From contig NZ_RZNC01000001.1 of NCBI RefSeq assembly GCF_004078655.1, forward strand, positions 992,001-1,056,000: a stretch of 64,000 nt of DNA, in the 5' to 3' direction. The notes beneath the pieces were generated by a model that saw nothing but the letters and a program-made list of their open reading frames with translations, had not been told where the DNA came from and searched no databases. Below, piece after piece: positions 8,621 to 16,569 of this stretch. The position numbers and the translations under genes are program-made. Within the stretch, counting starts at the first letter, position 1. The number at the start of each line of letters is the position of its first letter. The DNA comes from Labedella populi. GTDB lineage: Bacteria > Actinomycetota > Actinomycetes > Actinomycetales > Microbacteriaceae.

Positions 8621-9481
8621 TCAGGACCGCGGGAAGCGCGTCGCCAGGCGTGATCGCACCGCGAGCCCGGCCCGCAGCGCCCAGCGCACCGGCGCCCACA
8701 GCGGACCCGGGTACACGCGGGACACGTAGGTGTAGGCGCTGCGATGGTGCGCCCGCACCATCGCGGTCGAGGCGTGCGACGTCGAGTGGGCCCCGACGTG
8801 CGTGACGACGGCTCCCGGTACGTACCGGGAGCGGAACCCCGCCTCACCGATGCGCCGGCCGAGGTCGACGTCCTCGAAGTACATGAAGAACACCTCGTCG
8901 AACCCGCGGACGCGCTCGAAGACGGAGCGCCGGACGAGGAGACACGCGCCCGAGAGCCAGCCGGTGTCGAAGGGGGAGTCGACGGCCGCGAGATCCGTGG
9001 GGCGGTATCGCCTCGACCACGGATTGTCAGGGGCCACCGTGGACAGGACGCCGTGGCCGATTCCCAGGAACAAGCGGGGGAGGGGGCGGGCCGACGGGTA
9101 CGTCGCGCCGTCGGCGTCGAGGATCCGAGGACCGACGACACCGATGTCGTCGCGAGCGCTCGCCGCGTCGATGAGTGCGTCGATCGAGCCGGGGTGCAGG
9201 ACGACGTCGGGGTTGACGACGAGGATCCACTCCTCCGTCGCGCCCGCCGCCGCGCGGTTGACCGCCCGCCCGTACCCGAGGTTGTCGGCGTTCTCGAGCA
9301 CCTCGACGGCCGGACCGCGCCGGGCCGCTTCGCGCTGCGGGGCTCCGTCGACCGAGCCGTTGTCGCTGATGACGACGCGGAGGTCGTGAGTCGATGCGCC
9401 GTCGAGGGAATCGAGGAATGCGGTGAGGTGATCGCCGGAGTTGTACGTGACGGTCACGACGAGCACGGAGCCGCGCGTCAC
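8621..9481 (-). CDS. glycosyltransferase family 2, WbbL/rhamnosyltransferase-like
   Basis: 286 residues from a GTG that overlaps the previous gene's stop (GTGA). GT-A core: VLVVTVTYNSGDHLTAFLDS, VVISDNGSVDGA, NADNLGYGRAVNRAA, LVVNPDVVLHPGSIDALI, DTGWLSGACLLVRRS and FDEVFFMYFEDVDLGRR. The MYFEDVDL motif and length match the WbbL-type dTDP-rhamnosyl:GlcNAc-PP-prenol rhamnosyltransferase group, which would fit a rhamnose locus. Sequence alone cannot prove donor or acceptor. Cytoplasmic, membrane-associated at most through the C-terminus. Confidence 0.83.
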   Translation of the reverse strand: MTRGSVLVVTVTYNSGDHLTAFLDSLDGASTHDLRVVISDNGSVDGAPQREAARRGPAVEVLENADNLGYGRAVNRAAAGATEEWILVVNPDVVLHPGSIDALIDAASARDDIGVVGPRILDADGATYPSARPLPRLFLGIGHGVLSTVAPDNPWSRRYRPTDLAAVDSPFDTGWLSGACLLVRRSVFERVRGFDEVFFMYFEDVDLGRRIGEAGFRSRYVPGAVVTHVGAHSTSHASTAMVRAHHRSAYTYVSRVYPGPLWAPVRWALRAGLAVRSRLATRFPRS

Positions 9482-10599
9482 GATCGAGCCGCGCGTTCGT
9501 AGGCGCGGCGGTGGGCCGCGGCGCTCACCGCCCACGTGAACGTCGCGGCGCGCTCGCGCGCCCGGTGTCCCCGCTCGACACGACCGTCGCGGTCCGCGAC
9601 GACGCGGGCGATCGCGCTGCCGAGCGAGGAGACGTCCGTGCCCGCGTAGACGACGGTGTCGCCCCCGACCTCGGGAAGCGACGACTCCCGCGTCGTGATG
9701 ACGCTCGCGCCGCACGCCATGGCCTCGAGGACGGGCAGGCCGAAGCCCTCGCCCCTGCTCGGGTAGGCCACGGCGAGGGCGCCGCCGAGGAGGACGTGCA
9801 ACTCCTCGCGCGGCAGGTAACCGGGGAGGACGACGTTGAGGTCCGACGGCACCCGCTCGAGGTGCGCGTCGATGGTCGAGTCCCAACCGCGCGCTCCCGC
9901 GAGGACGAGAGCAGGGGGGGCCGTGGTCCCGGCATAGCGCTCGACGTAGGCGTCGATGAGCGCCGGGACGTTCTTGCGGGGTTCGAGAGTGCCGAGGAAG
10001 GCGATCCATCCCGACGTCGGCAGCTCGAGCCGGCGGCGGAAGGCCTCGACGGCACGGTCCTCCGGGGGCCGGAATGTCTCGAGGTCGACGCCGTGGTGGG
10101 CGACGACCGCGCGGTCCGACGCGACACGCGCGAACGGCGCGAGTTCATCGAAGGTCGCGGCGCTCGGCGCGACGAGGACGTCCGCGCGACGAGCGGCGAG
10201 GAGCGTCCACGCCCGGAAGAACCAGCGCTTCACGACGGAATGGTCGTGCGGGAGCGTGAAGAACGTCGCGTCGTGGATCGTCACGACGTGAGGCGCTCGG
10301 GACGACAGCGGGAAGGTGTAGTGGGGGGAGTGGATGACGTCGGCTCCGATCGCCCGGGCGATGCGGGGGAGTCGGACCTGCTCCCACAGCAGACGGAGAG
10401 GAGCGGAGCGGAAACGGTCGCCAACGATGACGCGTCCGTAGCCCGCTCCGGAGGCGAACACGGCCGATGCGAGAGACCGTCGCGTCACGACGGTGATGCG
10501 CATCCCGTCGCCGCGAAGTTCCGGTGCGATGCCTTCGAGGTACCTGCCGACTCCGCCGAGTTCATCGGGGATTGCGGTAGCGTCGAGCAATACGTGCAC
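9478..10599 (-). CDS. glycosyltransferase family 4
   Basis: 373 residues from GTG 10599. An in-frame ATG at 10608 abuts the GGGAGG Shine-Dalgarno with no spacer, while the GTG sits 9 bases after it, so GTG is preferred; MHVLLDATAIP is also the usual N-terminus. ELGGVGRYLEG near residues 13-23 is the acceptor loop; EPRKNVPALIDAY and RGEGFGLPVLEAMACGASVI (E-x7-E) form the donor half. Divergent from the ABC exporter genes, with which it shares overlapping -10 boxes. Likely a mannosyl- or rhamnosyltransferase acting before export. Confidence 0.85.
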   Translation of the reverse strand: MHVLLDATAIPDELGGVGRYLEGIAPELRGDGMRITVVTRRSLASAVFASGAGYGRVIVGDRFRSAPLRLLWEQVRLPRIARAIGADVIHSPHYTFPLSSRAPHVVTIHDATFFTLPHDHSVVKRWFFRAWTLLAARRADVLVAPSAATFDELAPFARVASDRAVVAHHGVDLETFRPPEDRAVEAFRRRLELPTSGWIAFLGTLEPRKNVPALIDAYVERYAGTTAPPALVLAGARGWDSTIDAHLERVPSDLNVVLPGYLPREELHVLLGGALAVAYPSRGEGFGLPVLEAMACGASVITTRESSLPEVGGDTVVYAGTDVSSLGSAIARVVADRDGRVERGHRARERAATFTWAVSAAAHRRAYERAARS

Positions 10600-10658
10600 G
10601 CTCTGCATCCTCCCGCGACCCACCTCGTCTGATTCGGCGGATTGCCCGCACAAATGTT

Positions 10659-10667
10659 TAGATTCTA
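10659..10667. promoter_or_regulatory. overlapping divergent -10 boxes (TAGATT / TAGAAT)
   Basis: TAGATTCTA holds TAGATT on the plus strand (10659-10664, toward the ABC exporter) and TAGAAT on the minus strand (10667-10662, toward the GT4 gene), sharing three base pairs. Polymerase could occupy only one at a time. No clear -35 elements. Confidence 0.45.
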
Positions 10668-10716
10668 GTCGAGCCGCGAAGGAATTCTCCTCCGCGTACC
10701 TTCCCGAAAGCACCGG

Positions 10717-11535
10717 ATGACCTACCTCTCAGAGCTTTTCGCCAGCCGCGAGCTCTTCTACAACCTCACGATGCGCGACGTGAAGGGGAAGTACCGTCGC
10801 ACCGTCCTCGGGCAGTTGTGGTCGCTCATCAACCCGCTCGCGACGATGCTCGTGTACACCCTCGTGTTCTCGTTCATCTTCCGCGCGAGGCCCTCGGAGG
10901 GTGACCCGAGCGGACTCGACATCTACCCGCTCTGGCTCATGACCGGGCTCCTGCCGTGGATGTTCTTCACGCGAGTGGTCAACGGGGGCATGTCGTCGGT
11001 CATCGGTAACGGCGGGCTCATCAAGAAGGTGTACTTCCCCCGGATGCACCTCCCGTTCTCCGTCGCGGGCTCCGTCGGTTACACCTGGGCCATCGAGATG
11101 GGAGTGCTGACCGTCGCCCTGACGGTCTTCGGCGGCATGCCGCTCATCTGGGTGCCCGTCGCGCTCGTCTTCATGGTGATGCTCGCGCTCTTCGCCCTGG
11201 GGCTCGCGATGCTCCTTGCAATCGGCAACGTCTACTTCCGGGATCTGCAGCACTTCACCACGATCGCTCTGCAGATGTGGATGTACCTGACGCCGATCAT
11301 CTACCCCATCCACCTCGTGGAGGACCAGGCCGAGCGTCACGGCCAGTGGATCCTCGACGTGTACAAGCTCAACCCGATGGAGCGCTTCGTCTCCGTCTTC
11401 CGCGAGCTCCTCTACGACAACCGGTGGCCCGACCTGAGCGATTCGCTCGTCTGCGTCGCCTGGACGGTCGTCATGTTCACCCTCGGATTCCTGGTGTTCA
11501 AGCGGAGCGAGAAGAGATTGGCCGAATTGCTGTGA
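10717..11535 (+). CDS. wzm: ABC-2 polysaccharide exporter, permease subunit
   Basis: 272 residues, ABC2_membrane family. An N-terminal amphipathic stretch (LFYNLTMRDVKGKYRRTVLGQLW) precedes about six membrane segments, including TMLVYTLVFSFIF, WLMTGLLPWMFFT and VALVFMVMLALFALGLAML. TPIIYPIHLV is the conserved periplasmic/extracellular loop of Wzm/TagG-type permeases. Moves a finished undecaprenyl-diphosphate-linked glycan across the membrane together with the overlapping ATPase (GTGA overlap). Could equally export a teichoic-acid-like polymer; the rhamnose genes favour a rhamnan. Confidence 0.9.
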   Translation: MTYLSELFASRELFYNLTMRDVKGKYRRTVLGQLWSLINPLATMLVYTLVFSFIFRARPSEGDPSGLDIYPLWLMTGLLPWMFFTRVVNGGMSSVIGNGGLIKKVYFPRMHLPFSVAGSVGYTWAIEMGVLTVALTVFGGMPLIWVPVALVFMVMLALFALGLAMLLAIGNVYFRDLQHFTTIALQMWMYLTPIIYPIHLVEDQAERHGQWILDVYKLNPMERFVSVFRELLYDNRWPDLSDSLVCVAWTVVMFTLGFLVFKRSEKRLAELL

Positions 11536-12275
11536 GTGAAGCCGCTGTCGTCGTCGACGACGTATCCAAGAAGTTCCGTCTCTACAAGGAGAAGAACGAT
11601 TCCCTGAAGACCGCACTCATGCGGGGCCGGCGCTCGGTGCACGAGGACTTCTGGGCGCTGCGTGACGTCTCGTTCGAGGTGCCCGAAGGGTCGACGTTCG
11701 GTCTCGTCGGGCGCAACGGGTCCGGGAAGTCGACTCTCCTGAAGTGTCTCGCGAAGATCCTCTACCCCAATTCGGGGTCCATCACCTCGAAGGGCAAGGT
11801 CGCTTCGCTGCTCGAGGTGGGGTCGGGATTCCACCCCGAATTGTCGGGTCGCGAGAACGTCTACCTCAACGGTTCGATCCTCGGGATGAGCCGGAAGGAC
11901 GTCGCCCGGAAGTTCGACGAGATCGTCGAGTTCAGCGGAGTGCGCAAGTTCATCGATCAGCCCGTCAAGAACTACTCCTCCGGCATGTACGTGCGGCTCG
12001 GCTTCAGTGTCGCCATCAATGTCGACCCCGATGTCCTCGTCGTCGACGAGATCCTCGCGGTGGGCGATGCGGCCTTCCAGGCGAAGTGCAAGGAGAAGTT
12101 CGCGGAGTTCCGTCGCGCCGGCAAAACAGTCATCCTCGTGACCCACTCGATGGGCAACATCCGGGACATGTGCGACCACGCGGCATGGCTGGACAACGGC
12201 ACGCTGCGTCAGGTGGGCGATGCCCAAAGCGTGATGAGCGCATACACTGCAGATATCGGTAAGGGAGACCGATGA
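11532..12275 (+). CDS. wzt: ABC-2 polysaccharide exporter, ATPase subunit (no carbohydrate-binding domain)
   Basis: 247 residues from GTG 11532, overlapping the permease stop. Walker A GRNGSGKS at 60-67; Q-loop region near LEVGSGFHPELSGREN; ABC signature NYSSGMYVRLGFS; Walker B VLVVDEIL near 168-175; switch His in LVTHSMGN. The protein ends about 60 residues after the switch, so the C-terminal Wzt domain that recognises chain-terminal modifications in O8/O9a systems is absent, as in RfbE/TagH-short types. Powers export of the lipid-linked glycan. Confidence 0.92.
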   Translation: MSEAAVVVDDVSKKFRLYKEKNDSLKTALMRGRRSVHEDFWALRDVSFEVPEGSTFGLVGRNGSGKSTLLKCLAKILYPNSGSITSKGKVASLLEVGSGFHPELSGRENVYLNGSILGMSRKDVARKFDEIVEFSGVRKFIDQPVKNYSSGMYVRLGFSVAINVDPDVLVVDEILAVGDAAFQAKCKEKFAEFRRAGKTVILVTHSMGNIRDMCDHAAWLDNGTLRQVGDAQSVMSAYTADIGKGDR

Positions 12276-12346
12276 TCGCGGGGTTCTGCGCCGCGGCGAC
12301 GTAGGGCCGGCTCGCACTCGGCTCGCCACACGGCTGAGGGAGAACC

Positions 12347-15025
12347 GTGGAAGCCAGATCGCGACGCATTGCGTCCCTCGCCGTTTGGGCACTCGTGCTC
12401 ACGATCCTGGTCCCGCTCGCGGGACTCATGGGGGCGGCCCCCGCCAAAGCCCTCGTAACCGACGGCTTCGACCCCGGTTACATCATCAGCGATGAGAAGT
12501 TCGCCGACTCGGGGTCGATGACGAACGCCCAGATCCACGAGTTCCTGCAGGCCAAGGGTGCGAAGTGCACCTCGAACTGCCTCAAGGACTACCGGATGGC
12601 GACGAGTGACCGTGACCCGGTCGCCGGCCGCTGCAACGGCTATACGGGCCGGAGCAGCGAGAACGTCGCGAACATCATCAAGAACGTCGCGGTCTCGTGC
12701 GGCATCAATCCGCAGGTGCTGCTCGTCATGCTCGAGAAGGAGCAGGGTCTCGTGACCGCGACGGCCCCGTCGGCGTCGCGGTACAAGATCGCGATGGGCT
12801 ACGCCTGCCCGGACACGGCCCCGTGCGACACGCGCTACTACGGCTTCTACAACCAGGTCTACATGGCGGCGTACCAGTACAAGGTCTACGCGACGTCGCC
12901 GTCATCGTTCCGGTACAAGGCCGGTCAGAACAACTCGATCCAGTGGCACCCGAACGCCTCCTGCGGCTCGTCGACGGTGTACATCCGCAACCAGGCGACC
13001 GCGAGCCTCTACAACTACACGCCGTACCGCCCGAACGCCGCGGCGCTCGCGAACCCGTACGGCATCGGCAACTCGTGCTCGTCCTATGGCAACCGCAACT
13101 TCTTCGTGAAGTTCACCGACTGGTTCGGGACGACGACGTCCTCGCTGCCGGAGGGTCGCATCAACTCGACCGTGGTGGATCCGGGCGTCGTCCGCGTGAC
13201 CGGGTGGGCTCTCGATCGCGACAGCTCCGAGTCGATCGGGTTGCACGTGTACGTGAACGGATCGATGTACAAGGCGGCGGAGGCGGACATCTCCCGACCG
13301 GACGTCGGTAGGGCGTTCCCCGGCTACGGTGACGACCACGGATTCGACCTGTTCCTCCGGCTCCCGGCGGGTCAGACGGAAGTGTGCGTCTACGGCCTCA
13401 ACGTCGGTGGCGGCAAGAACAACCTCATCGCCTGCCGCACCGTCGATCCCATTGCCGGCTCGCCCGTCGGCTCGCTGACCACAGCCCAGGTGGAGCCCGG
13501 TGGGGTCCGCCTCGCGGGATGGGCACTCGATCCCGACACCCTCGATGCCGCCTCGCTCTCGGTGACGTTCCAGGGCAAGAGCGTCGGGACGATCCGGGCG
13601 TCGTCGACCTCCGAGGGAGTCGTGACGTCGTATCCGACGCACGGCACCAATCGAGGCTTCGACACGGTCGTGCCGGTCGGGGTCGGTCGAGGGGACGTGT
13701 GTCTCACAGCAGTGAACGTCGGCGTCGGGAAGAACGTCTCTCTCGGGTGCCGAACGCTCGACGTCTTCGGCGACAACCCCATCGGCCGCGTCGACACGAT
13801 GTACACGGGCCCCGCCACCGTGCAGGTGAGCGGGTGGACCATCGACCGCAACACGACGGGCGGCGTCAACACCGAACTGCTCGTCGACGGCAAGGTCGTC
13901 GCGTCGAAGGTCGCCGCGGCGTCCCGGCCCGACGTGGCGCGTGTCTACCCCGGGTACGGCGAGTACCACGGCTACACGGTCTCGGGCGTCCTCCCGGCCG
14001 GTTCCCACACGGTGTGCGTCCGCTTCATCAACAGGGGGGACGGGACCGGCCAGACGACGATGGGCTGCCGGAGTGTCACTGCTCCGACGGGGTCGCCGAC
14101 GCTCGAGATCGAGAAGGTCGTGCGCACGGCCACCGGGTACACCTACACGGGCTATGCGATGGACCCGGACTCGACGAGCCCCGTGACGATCCGCGCGGTC
14201 ACGCCGAACGGGACCGTCCTCGCCTCCACGACGGCCTCCGCGAGCCGACCGGACCGCGGAGCGGCCTTCCCCCTCTACGGCGCCGACCAGGGGTTCACCC
14301 TGACCGTTCCGCTCGGAGCCAAGACCGCCGACTTCTGCGTCACGGCCGTGAACGTCGGAGCGGGATCCAACGCCGCGTCGTGCACGCGGTTCGGTCCCGA
14401 TCCGACCGCACGCCTGGACGCCGTCACCGCGGCCCCCGGCGGAGTCGACGTGCGCGGGTGGGCGCTCGACCCGGACACCCGCAACGCGATCGACGTGCAC
14501 GTCTACGTCGACGGGAGGCACACCTCGACGCTTACGGCCAACGGGACCCGCGCGGACATCGGGCGTGCGTACCCCGCGTACGGCGACGCGCACGGCTATT
14601 CGGCCCGGATCCAGATGTCGGCCGGCAGCCACAACGTGTGCGTGTACGCGCTGAACGTCGGCTCGGGCACGAACGTCCTCGTCCGCTGCCAGAAGGTCGT
14701 CGTGTCGGGCGGTCTCCCGTTCGGCCGCGTGGACTCGCTCGTCGCCTCGACGGGTGGCGCGACCGTCTCGGGCTGGGCTCTCGACTACGACACCGCGAAC
14801 CCCATCGACGTGCACGTGTACGTCGACGGGAAGATGCGCGTGGCCTCGACCGCTTCCGGCTCCCGTCCCGACGTCGCCCGTGTCTACCCGGCGTGGGGCG
14901 CGCAGCGTGGATACTCGGTGCCGCTCGCGCTCAGCTCGGGGACACACGAAGTGTGTGTCTACGGCATCAACGCCGGACCCGGGAAGAACGACAGGATCGG
15001 CTGCAGGACGATCACCGTCCGGTGA
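12347..15025 (+). CDS. secreted repeat protein with lysozyme-like N-terminal domain
   Basis: 892 residues from GTG 12347, which follows a GAGGGAGA Shine-Dalgarno. Residues 1-36 are a signal peptide (long Ala/Leu core ending APAKA). Residues about 40-262 form a cysteine-containing domain with AGRCNGYTGRSSENVANIIKN, INPQVLLVMLEKEQGLVT and YGFYNQVYMAAYQYKVY. The helix NPQVLL..LEKEQG looks like the glutamate-bearing helix of lysozyme/transglycosylase folds, but I infer that by eye. Residues 267-891 are six repeats of about 104 residues. Sits right after the ABC exporter and before a convergent rhamnosyltransferase gene. Likely a wall-bound or surface protein, possibly a muralytic enzyme or adhesin. 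Confidence 0.75.
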   Translation: MEARSRRIASLAVWALVLTILVPLAGLMGAAPAKALVTDGFDPGYIISDEKFADSGSMTNAQIHEFLQAKGAKCTSNCLKDYRMATSDRDPVAGRCNGYTGRSSENVANIIKNVAVSCGINPQVLLVMLEKEQGLVTATAPSASRYKIAMGYACPDTAPCDTRYYGFYNQVYMAAYQYKVYATSPSSFRYKAGQNNSIQWHPNASCGSSTVYIRNQATASLYNYTPYRPNAAALANPYGIGNSCSSYGNRNFFVKFTDWFGTTTSSLPEGRINSTVVDPGVVRVTGWALDRDSSESIGLHVYVNGSMYKAAEADISRPDVGRAFPGYGDDHGFDLFLRLPAGQTEVCVYGLNVGGGKNNLIACRTVDPIAGSPVGSLTTAQVEPGGVRLAGWALDPDTLDAASLSVTFQGKSVGTIRASSTSEGVVTSYPTHGTNRGFDTVVPVGVGRGDVCLTAVNVGVGKNVSLGCRTLDVFGDNPIGRVDTMYTGPATVQVSGWTIDRNTTGGVNTELLVDGKVVASKVAAASRPDVARVYPGYGEYHGYTVSGVLPAGSHTVCVRFINRGDGTGQTTMGCRSVTAPTGSPTLEIEKVVRTATGYTYTGYAMDPDSTSPVTIRAVTPNGTVLASTTASASRPDRGAAFPLYGADQGFTLTVPLGAKTADFCVTAVNVGAGSNAASCTRFGPDPTARLDAVTAAPGGVDVRGWALDPDTRNAIDVHVYVDGRHTSTLTANGTRADIGRAYPAYGDAHGYSARIQMSAGSHNVCVYALNVGSGTNVLVRCQKVVVSGGLPFGRVDSLVASTGGATVSGWALDYDTANPIDVHVYVDGKMRVASTASGSRPDVARVYPAWGAQRGYSVPLALSSGTHEVCVYGINAGPGKNDRIGCRTITVR
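13145..15022 (+). repeat. six tandem repeats of about 104 residues
   Basis: Each unit has the frame G-x-V/L-x2-V, GWALDPDT (degenerate in copies 3, 4 and 6), VHVYVDG, SRPDVARVYPxYG, HGY, then VCVYGLNVG-x-G-x-N and GCRTV. The last two motifs place a Cys pair 15-20 residues apart in every copy, probably one disulphide per domain. Copies 1, 5 and 6 are closest; copies 2 and 4 are most diverged. DNA identity between copies is moderate, so the expansion looks old. Confidence 0.85.
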
Positions 15026-15029
15026 CGGC

Positions 15030-15074
15030 GAGGAGGAGCGAGGCCACGTCCTGGTGACCGGTCCGCTCCTCCTC
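15030..15074. terminator. hairpin between the repeat protein and convergent WsaF-like gene
   Basis: Arms GAGGAGGAGCG (15030-15040) and CGCTCCTCCTC (15064-15074) are perfect complements around a 23-base loop, starting 5 bases after the stop. On the plus strand TTCCCTT follows. Serves both convergent genes. Confidence 0.55.
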
Positions 15075-15079
15075 TTCCC

Positions 15080-16393
15080 TTACGCGACGACGTCGGCGAT
15101 GGCCGTGAGCGCGTCCTCGAGCGGCCCGCCGATCCGGTCGCGGGTGATCGGCGAGAAGGACCCGGGGCCCTCTGCGCGTTCACGTCGGATCGCGGCGACG
15201 AGGGCAGCGCCGAGCGCGTCGGGCGATTCCGGGACGGCCGTGAGGCGCTCGTGCAGGTTCTGGCGCGTGCCGTAGAACTCGTTCGTGACGACGTGAGCCC
15301 CGGAGACCGCGGATTCGAGCGGAGGGTGGCTCGGGTGCGGACTCATCTGCAAGGAGAGCACGACGTTCGCCGTGGGGAGGAAGGTGAAGTAGTCGTCCCA
15401 CGCCATGCGGCCGAGGGGCGAGAGCGTGCGACCGCCGCCGAGATCGACCGGGGGGTGAGCCTCGCCGGCCGAGACGACGTCGACGGACGTGGCCTCGTCA
15501 CCGAGGATCTGCATCGCTCGCCGGAGCGAGGCGACGCCGAGCTCGAAGAGATTGCGGGGCTTGCTCGGTCGCCCGTAGAAGAGGACGGTCGTGCGGTCCC
15601 CCCGGCCGCGGCGAGCGGCGACGTCGGCGAGTCTGTCCCCGTCGAAGGCCGGCGCGAAGACGTGCTCGGGCGGGACGTCGAGTCCTTCCGTCCTCTCGAG
15701 ATGATCGAGCAGTGGACGGGAGTTCACGAGGGGCACGAATCCCGCGTGGTAGGTCGACCGGGCGGTCGTGAACGACGTCGACCACGGCGTGAATCCGGGC
15801 TCGTAGTCCTGGATCAGGTAGGTGACGGACGACCGATCGACGAGCTCGGCGTGGGCGGCGACGTCGAGCGCATGGGCGGTCGTCCAGTGCGTGGCGATCC
15901 AGCGGTCGCCGGGGTGGAAGCGCGACCCGGGGAGGTCCTGGCGCAGGAGGATCTCGACGTCGTCGAGTCCGAATGTCTCGCGGAGCAGAACGCGACCCGC
16001 GTCGGCGTCCGAGGCGATCTGGTTCCGGGCGAGGGCGATGACCCGCACCGGGAGGTTCACGCGGGCGGCGATCCCGGCGAGAACGTCGATCGCCGTCGCG
16101 ACTCCCGCGAAGACCGCATCGGCGCGGAACTCGGGGAGCACGAGGTTGACGTGACGCGGGACGTCGGACGCCGGTGTGAGGGTGCTGAGCGCGAGACTCG
16201 AGTCGACGAGGCCGAAGAACACTCGCGCCGCCGCTGGAGCGACGGCCTGCTCGCGCCGGTCGATCGCGTCACCCTGAGCGGCCGTGGTGCGGCCGTGGGC
16301 GTGCAGGACGGCTGCGCGGAACTCGGAGGAGCGCACGTACCCGATGTTCAGTTTGCCGAGGTCCGAGAGGAGCTGCAGGGGGCGTGGAGGCAT
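15080..16393 (-). CDS. WsaF-like rhamnosyltransferase (GT4)
   Basis: 437 residues from ATG 16393. Shows the layout of WsaF, the beta-1,2-rhamnosyltransferase of S-layer glycans: an N-terminal half with HVNLVLPEFRADAVFAGVATAI, RWIATHWTTAHAL and VTYLIQDYEPGFTPWS (the family hallmark), then a C-terminal donor half with TVLFYGRPSKPRNLFELG and SLQMSPHPSHPPLESAVSGAHVV. It would use dTDP-rhamnose made by the rfb genes. Divergent from the 1054-residue glycosyltransferase gene; the two -10 boxes lie 6 bases apart. The family call is good; linkage specificity is unknown. Confidence 0.85.
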   Translation of the reverse strand: MPPRPLQLLSDLGKLNIGYVRSSEFRAAVLHAHGRTTAAQGDAIDRREQAVAPAAARVFFGLVDSSLALSTLTPASDVPRHVNLVLPEFRADAVFAGVATAIDVLAGIAARVNLPVRVIALARNQIASDADAGRVLLRETFGLDDVEILLRQDLPGSRFHPGDRWIATHWTTAHALDVAAHAELVDRSSVTYLIQDYEPGFTPWSTSFTTARSTYHAGFVPLVNSRPLLDHLERTEGLDVPPEHVFAPAFDGDRLADVAARRGRGDRTTVLFYGRPSKPRNLFELGVASLRRAMQILGDEATSVDVVSAGEAHPPVDLGGGRTLSPLGRMAWDDYFTFLPTANVVLSLQMSPHPSHPPLESAVSGAHVVTNEFYGTRQNLHERLTAVPESPDALGAALVAAIRRERAEGPGSFSPITRDRIGGPLEDALTAIADVVA

Positions 16394-16428
16394 GGACACA
16401 CTTTCGGCCGAGGGCAGGAACCCGCCAC

Positions 16429-16446
16429 AGTCTATTTTGTTAGGCT
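16429..16446. promoter_or_regulatory. closely spaced divergent -10 boxes (TAGACT / TAGGCT)
   Basis: Minus-strand TAGACT (16434-16429) serves the WsaF-like gene, with a leader of about 30 bases. Plus-strand TAGGCT (16441-16446) serves the large glycosyltransferase, with a leader of about 115 bases. The boxes are 6 bases apart, so the two promoters probably exclude each other. Confidence 0.45.
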
Positions 16447-16569
16447 GTGTCGTCGCGCCGGGCACCGTGGTCGGGCCCGCACAGCGGACCGACGGGTGCG
16501 ACTGGCTGGTCGAGAATCACGGGTCGACCGCCCTCGAGCTGAGTCAATCGACGGAAGAGACCAACCACC

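Noticed and set aside
8621-10009. Long N-terminal extension of the WbbL-like glycosyltransferase
   Set aside because: The extra 175 residues are antisense-like Arg-rich sequence in the frame of the upstream GT4 gene; the GTG at 9481 overlaps the upstream stop and begins the GT-A fold.
12902-14947. 681-codon open frame opposite the repeat protein
   Set aside because: Its apparent repeats mirror those of the plus-strand protein; composition is typical of antisense high-GC DNA.
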